Assembly (NCBI GenBank): GCA_963736285.1
Contig: CAVTOA010000003.1
Location: 1 to 64,000, forward strand
Direction: 5' to 3'
Length of the DNA stretch: 64,000 nucleotides
Source: CAVTOA01 sp963736285
GTDB taxonomy: Bacteria; Actinomycetota; Actinomycetes; Mycobacteriales; QHCE01
Part shown: one piece after another, positions 60,970 to 64,000 of the stretch
Layout of the letters: the number at the start of each line of letters is the position of its first letter
Numbering within the stretch: the stretch's first letter is position 1
Position numbers and translations under genes: made by a program
Notes under the pieces: generated by a model
What the model saw: only the letters and a program-made list of their open reading frames with translations
What the model was told of the DNA's origin: nothing
The model's database searches: none

Positions 60970-62922
60970 CTACTCACCCGGCGTGGTCTTTTGAATCTGC
61001 ATCAAGAACTCGGCATTGCTGCGCGACTTCTTGAGCTGATCGAGCAAAAGATCCAGCGCCTGCTGCGAGTCGAGCGCATGGAGCACTTTGCGCAGCTTGT
61101 ATACGACACCGAGCTCTTCATTAGACAGCAGGATCTCTTCCTTACGAGTACCCGACGCATCCACGTCGACGGCGGGGAACACTCGCTTGTCAGCGATCTT
61201 GCGATCCAGTTTGAGCTCAGCGTTGCCGGTGCCCTTGAACTCTTCGAAGATAACGGTGTCCATAGTGGACCCTGTCTCTACCAATGCGGTCGCGATGATG
61301 GTGAGCGAACCACCGTTCTCGATGTTTCGCGCAGCACCCAAGAACCGCTTCGGCGGGTAGAGTGCGGTCGAATCGACACCACCAGACAGGATGCGTCCGC
61401 TCGCTGGTGCGGCCAAGTTGTAGGCCCGTCCCAGTCGGGTGATCGAATCGAGCAGCACCACCACATCGGCACCAAGCTCCACCAACCGCTTCGCTCGCTC
61501 AATGGAAAGCTCAGCGACAGTGGTGTGATCCTGCGGTGGACGGTCGAAGGTGGAAGCAATGACCTCACCCTTCACCGACCTGGTCATATCGGTGACTTCT
61601 TCAGGACGCTCGTCCACCAAGACCACCATGAGATGACACTCTGGGTTGTTGGCGGTGATGGCATTGGCGATCGACTGCAACACCATGGTCTTACCGGCCT
61701 TAGGCGGCGAGACGATAAGCGCACGTTGGCCCTTACCAATCGGCATCACCAGGTCGATTACCCGAGTGGTCAACAGGTGCGACTCGGTCTCCAACCGCAG
61801 TCGATCTTGCGGGTAAAGCGGCGTGAGTTTGTGAAACTCAGCCCGGTTCCGTACTTGATCGGGCGCCATGCCATTGACGGTGTCCAAGCGCACAAGCGGG
61901 TTGTACTTGTTTTGCCGCTCACCTTCACGCGGCTGACGAATCGCGCCGGTTACCGCATCACCACGACGCAACCCGTATTTGCGCACCTGCGACAACGAAA
62001 CGTAGACGTCGTTGGAGCCAGCCAAATAACCCGACGTGCGGATAAAGGCGTAGCTGTCTAGGACATCGACGATGCCCGCAACGGGAATCAGTACGTCGTC
62101 ATCTGCGACTGTCGGCTCTGGATCGTGCGAACCACGGGGTTCTCCGCGATTGTCGCGGCCATCACGGCTATCGCGGTTATCCCGCCCACCGCGTCGACTA
62201 CGGAATCGACTGCGCCCGCGACCACGGTCGTTGTTGCGGTCTTGCCTGCCGCCTCTTCCGCCGAAGTCGTTGCCATCGTCCGACTGGGACGAATTGCTAC
62301 TCGACTGGGAGTTGCGGTCGTTGCCGCGGTCGCTATTACGATCGCTATTACGATCATTACCGCGATCGCGGCGATCGTTATTACGGTCGGTGTTGCGGTC
62401 GCGCTGCTCAATGCGGACCTCTGACGCGGACGCCGTGTCCGAACCGGCCTGACCATTAGCCGACGTATCAGCCTGGCTCTGGGTCTCTTGCATGTGCCCA
62501 TTGCTCTGGCCACGCTGACCGTCGGAGTTCCCACCGGTGCGAGGCGAACCCGCACCCCGGGTGGCGCGACGGCGTTCCCGACCGCCCGATGTTTGTCCGC
62601 CTCTCGAGCTCTGCTCGCCAGCATCCTCAGTGGCTTGTGGTTTTGACACCTCATCAGCGGCGGCAGGTGGAGCCGTTTCTGTTTGTGCGGCCCGAGAGCC
62701 ACCTTGCTTGTCTTGTATAGCGGCGATCAGCTCACCCTTACGCATACGTCCAACGCCGACAATGCCGAGTTGGCCAGCGAGGGTTTGTAGCTCAGACAGC
62801 AACATTCCAGACAGACCGCCACCGGATCGGCGCCGTGTCTTATGTGGAGCTTGGCCACTTTCGGCCACGCTGGATGCGGAGTCCGGGATGGACTGATCGG
62901 AAAGAAGTTCAGTGTCGCTCAA
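60970..62922 (-). CDS. rho: Transcription termination factor Rho with long disordered insert
   Basis: 650 residues. A Rho N-terminal SAP-like region (LLSELQTLAGQLGIVGVGRMRKGELIAAIQ, in two blocks) is followed by about 200 residues of low complexity, ending in Arg/Asn/Asp/Gly repeats (NDRNSDRNSDRGNDRNS type). The RNA-binding domain (YAFIRTSGYLAGSNDVYVSLSQVRKYGLRRGD in parts) and the ATPase (Walker A PPKAGKTMVLQ, Walker B VVVLLDSITR) follow. Actinobacterial Rho carries such inserts, which bind RNA. The start TTG 62922 has AAGGA seven bases upstream. Confidence 0.95.
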   Translation of the reverse strand: MSDTELLSDQSIPDSASSVAESGQAPHKTRRRSGGGLSGMLLSELQTLAGQLGIVGVGRMRKGELIAAIQDKQGGSRAAQTETAPPAAADEVSKPQATEDAGEQSSRGGQTSGGRERRRATRGAGSPRTGGNSDGQRGQSNGHMQETQSQADTSANGQAGSDTASASEVRIEQRDRNTDRNNDRRDRGNDRNSDRNSDRGNDRNSQSSSNSSQSDDGNDFGGRGGRQDRNNDRGRGRSRFRSRRGGRDNRDSRDGRDNRGEPRGSHDPEPTVADDDVLIPVAGIVDVLDSYAFIRTSGYLAGSNDVYVSLSQVRKYGLRRGDAVTGAIRQPREGERQNKYNPLVRLDTVNGMAPDQVRNRAEFHKLTPLYPQDRLRLETESHLLTTRVIDLVMPIGKGQRALIVSPPKAGKTMVLQSIANAITANNPECHLMVVLVDERPEEVTDMTRSVKGEVIASTFDRPPQDHTTVAELSIERAKRLVELGADVVVLLDSITRLGRAYNLAAPASGRILSGGVDSTALYPPKRFLGAARNIENGGSLTIIATALVETGSTMDTVIFEEFKGTGNAELKLDRKIADKRVFPAVDVDASGTRKEEILLSNEELGVVYKLRKVLHALDSQQALDLLLDQLKKSRSNAEFLMQIQKTTPGE

Positions 62923-63254
62923 TGGGGTTCCTTCCCTGCGACGGATCGTGACATGCGGTCACAAGATCAGGATGGAAAACGAACAAGACACACAGTGTTG
63001 ACTGTGTACATGCTGTCGAATGAATCGCCGGCCACTAAAACACTCGGCGTGCAAACACCACTTTAAAGCGGTGCGCTAATTAGCAGCGTAGACGGTACGA
63101 CTCATCAAGGCAACATTTCCGGAGCTCGGTGTGTTCATGTGATCACAATCCGATACGTGTTCCCAGATGGATCGGTTCAAACCCTCCCATCCGGTCAACA
63201 AGCTCACTCAGCTCGAAAATGCAAACTAGCTCGCATTTTTCTCGCCTCAATCGC
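62923..63254 (-). promoter_or_regulatory. Long leader of rho
   Basis: 332 bases without a gene between thrB and rho. ACACAGT (62990-62996) is inverted as ACTGTGT at 63001-63007 around a four-base centre. Rho genes often control their own leader by early termination, so a leader of this size fits, but no defined attenuator is visible. Confidence 0.45.
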
Positions 63255-64000
63255 TTATGCCCTAGATGTGTCCACCGTAGCGCTAACAGACGACAATGCC
63301 CCCACCGGGTCGAAAGAGAGCCGATGGGCCACGAAGCCGTCGCACATTGGCGGCTGTTGACCCGCCCTCAGCATAGCGAAGACGCTCGACCCGGCACCGC
63401 TGACCACCGCCGCGATGCCCTGCTCACGCAACCGCCGCACGCACGCAGCCGTCGTGGCCATGCCAGGAGCCCGATATTCCTGGTGCAGCCAGTCCTCGGT
63501 CGCTGGAATCAACAGTGAAGGATCAGTCGTCAGCGCGTGTACCAGCAAGGCCGCCCGTCCAGAATTGGCCACCGCATCCGCGTGAGAAACCATCTTCGGC
63601 AACAAGGCCAGGCTGGCTTTGGTCGAACTCCGCGCCTGAGGCACGTACACCGTCGGTGCGATCTCGGGCGAGAGTCGCAATCGGGCAGTACGAATGTGTC
63701 GACGGTCACGTGTTTTCGTGCCAGGTCGATCCTGGCAATCGGCCTCAGACCATGCCAACACGGCGCCACCCAGTAGGCATGCGGCCACATTGTCGCGGCT
63801 GCCATCAAGGTCGACAGTCAGCTGAAGCATTTCGTCATCGTCTAAAAGCTGGTCACCACCGACGATGAGGGCTCGAGCTACCACGGCCCCGCCAACGATG
63901 GCCGCAGCTGAGGAACCTAACCCCCGCGCTTGCGGAATGTTGTTTCGGCACCGTACGAGCAGGCCAGGCGGGTTGGCACCGACCCGATCGAATACCGCTC
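63255..64000 (-). CDS. thrB: Homoserine kinase (N terminus beyond window)
   Basis: GHMP kinase that phosphorylates homoserine in threonine synthesis. The visible 248 residues include NNIPQARGLGSSAAAIVGG, the nucleotide-binding GLGSSAAA loop, and the C-terminal VSGAGSSVFAML. The reading frame runs to the window edge. thrB next to rho is standard in actinobacteria. Confidence 0.94.
   Translation of the reverse strand, partial: AVFDRVGANPPGLLVRCRNNIPQARGLGSSAAAIVGGAVVARALIVGGDQLLDDDEMLQLTVDLDGSRDNVAACLLGGAVLAWSEADCQDRPGTKTRDRRHIRTARLRLSPEIAPTVYVPQARSSTKASLALLPKMVSHADAVANSGRAALLVHALTTDPSLLIPATEDWLHQEYRAPGMATTAACVRRLREQGIAAVVSGAGSSVFAMLRAGQQPPMCDGFVAHRLSFDPVGALSSVSATVDTSRA

Overview
The window is a stretch of chromosome from an actinobacterium (Actinomycetota) of moderate GC, roughly 58-60 % by impression. 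The evidence is NucS-type mismatch repair, an Asp-type MurA, several DivIVA/coiled-coil polarity proteins, a tryptophan/histidine cluster carrying the actinobacterial Trp-associated membrane protein, and unfused atpF and atpH (fused in mycobacteria). Gene order recalls two separate Streptomyces regions: thrB-rho-rpmE-prfA-prmC-atp...cobO/thiolase/meaB and rpsA-polA-pyk-lgt-trp-his. I cannot name the species.

Layout. 0-6 kb: meaB and an acetyl-CoA acetyltransferase divergent from two long DivIVA/coiled-coil proteins (Scy/FilP-like neighbourhood). 6-9 kb: two hydrolases, a small Cys/His protein, nucS and a DUF4126 membrane protein. 9-11.5 kb: a foreign-looking, locally AT-rich pair (membrane-anchored protein plus lysozyme-like/CHAP wall hydrolase). 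11.5-14 kb: murA, cob(I)alamin adenosyltransferase and a detached, short atpC. 14-17 kb: unrecognised genes, including a GC-rich cassette of small coupled genes. 17-31 kb: rpsA, a stress-protein-like membrane protein, polA, tRNA-Leu(CAA), copA behind a CsoR-like operator, a zinc ABC importer behind a Zur box, a small DivIVA protein and nudC. 30-35 kb: an MFS exporter with a divergent TetR regulator, tesB and pyk. 35-38 kb: an intact ISL3-type insertion sequence with 8-bp target duplications and a decayed DUF4143-type ATPase. 38-49 kb: lgt-trpA-trpB-trpC-(membrane protein)-trpE-hisI, an ABC exporter, hisF and hisA/priA. 49-64 kb: atpD-G-A-H-F-E-B-I, a low-molecular-weight phosphatase, the Sua5 gene, prmC, prfA, rpmE, rho and a partial thrB.

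How it fits together. The trp and his genes share the HisA/PriA step, which in actinobacteria also supplies TrpF activity. MeaB and the adenosyltransferase both serve adenosylcobalamin-dependent methylmalonyl-CoA mutase, which is not in the window. The most striking architectural fact is that the ATP synthase operon is split: atpC lies about 35 kb from atpD, and the whole rpsA-to-hisA block sits between them. Many promoters look leaderless (TANNNT five to seven bases before the start codon).

Quality note. polA, copA, znuC, znuB, trpC, hisF, hisA and atpD all carry single-base reading-frame breaks, several of them in G/C runs. Because polA and atpD are normally essential, most of these are probably sequence errors rather than gene decay. 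They are annotated as single genes with the breaks noted.
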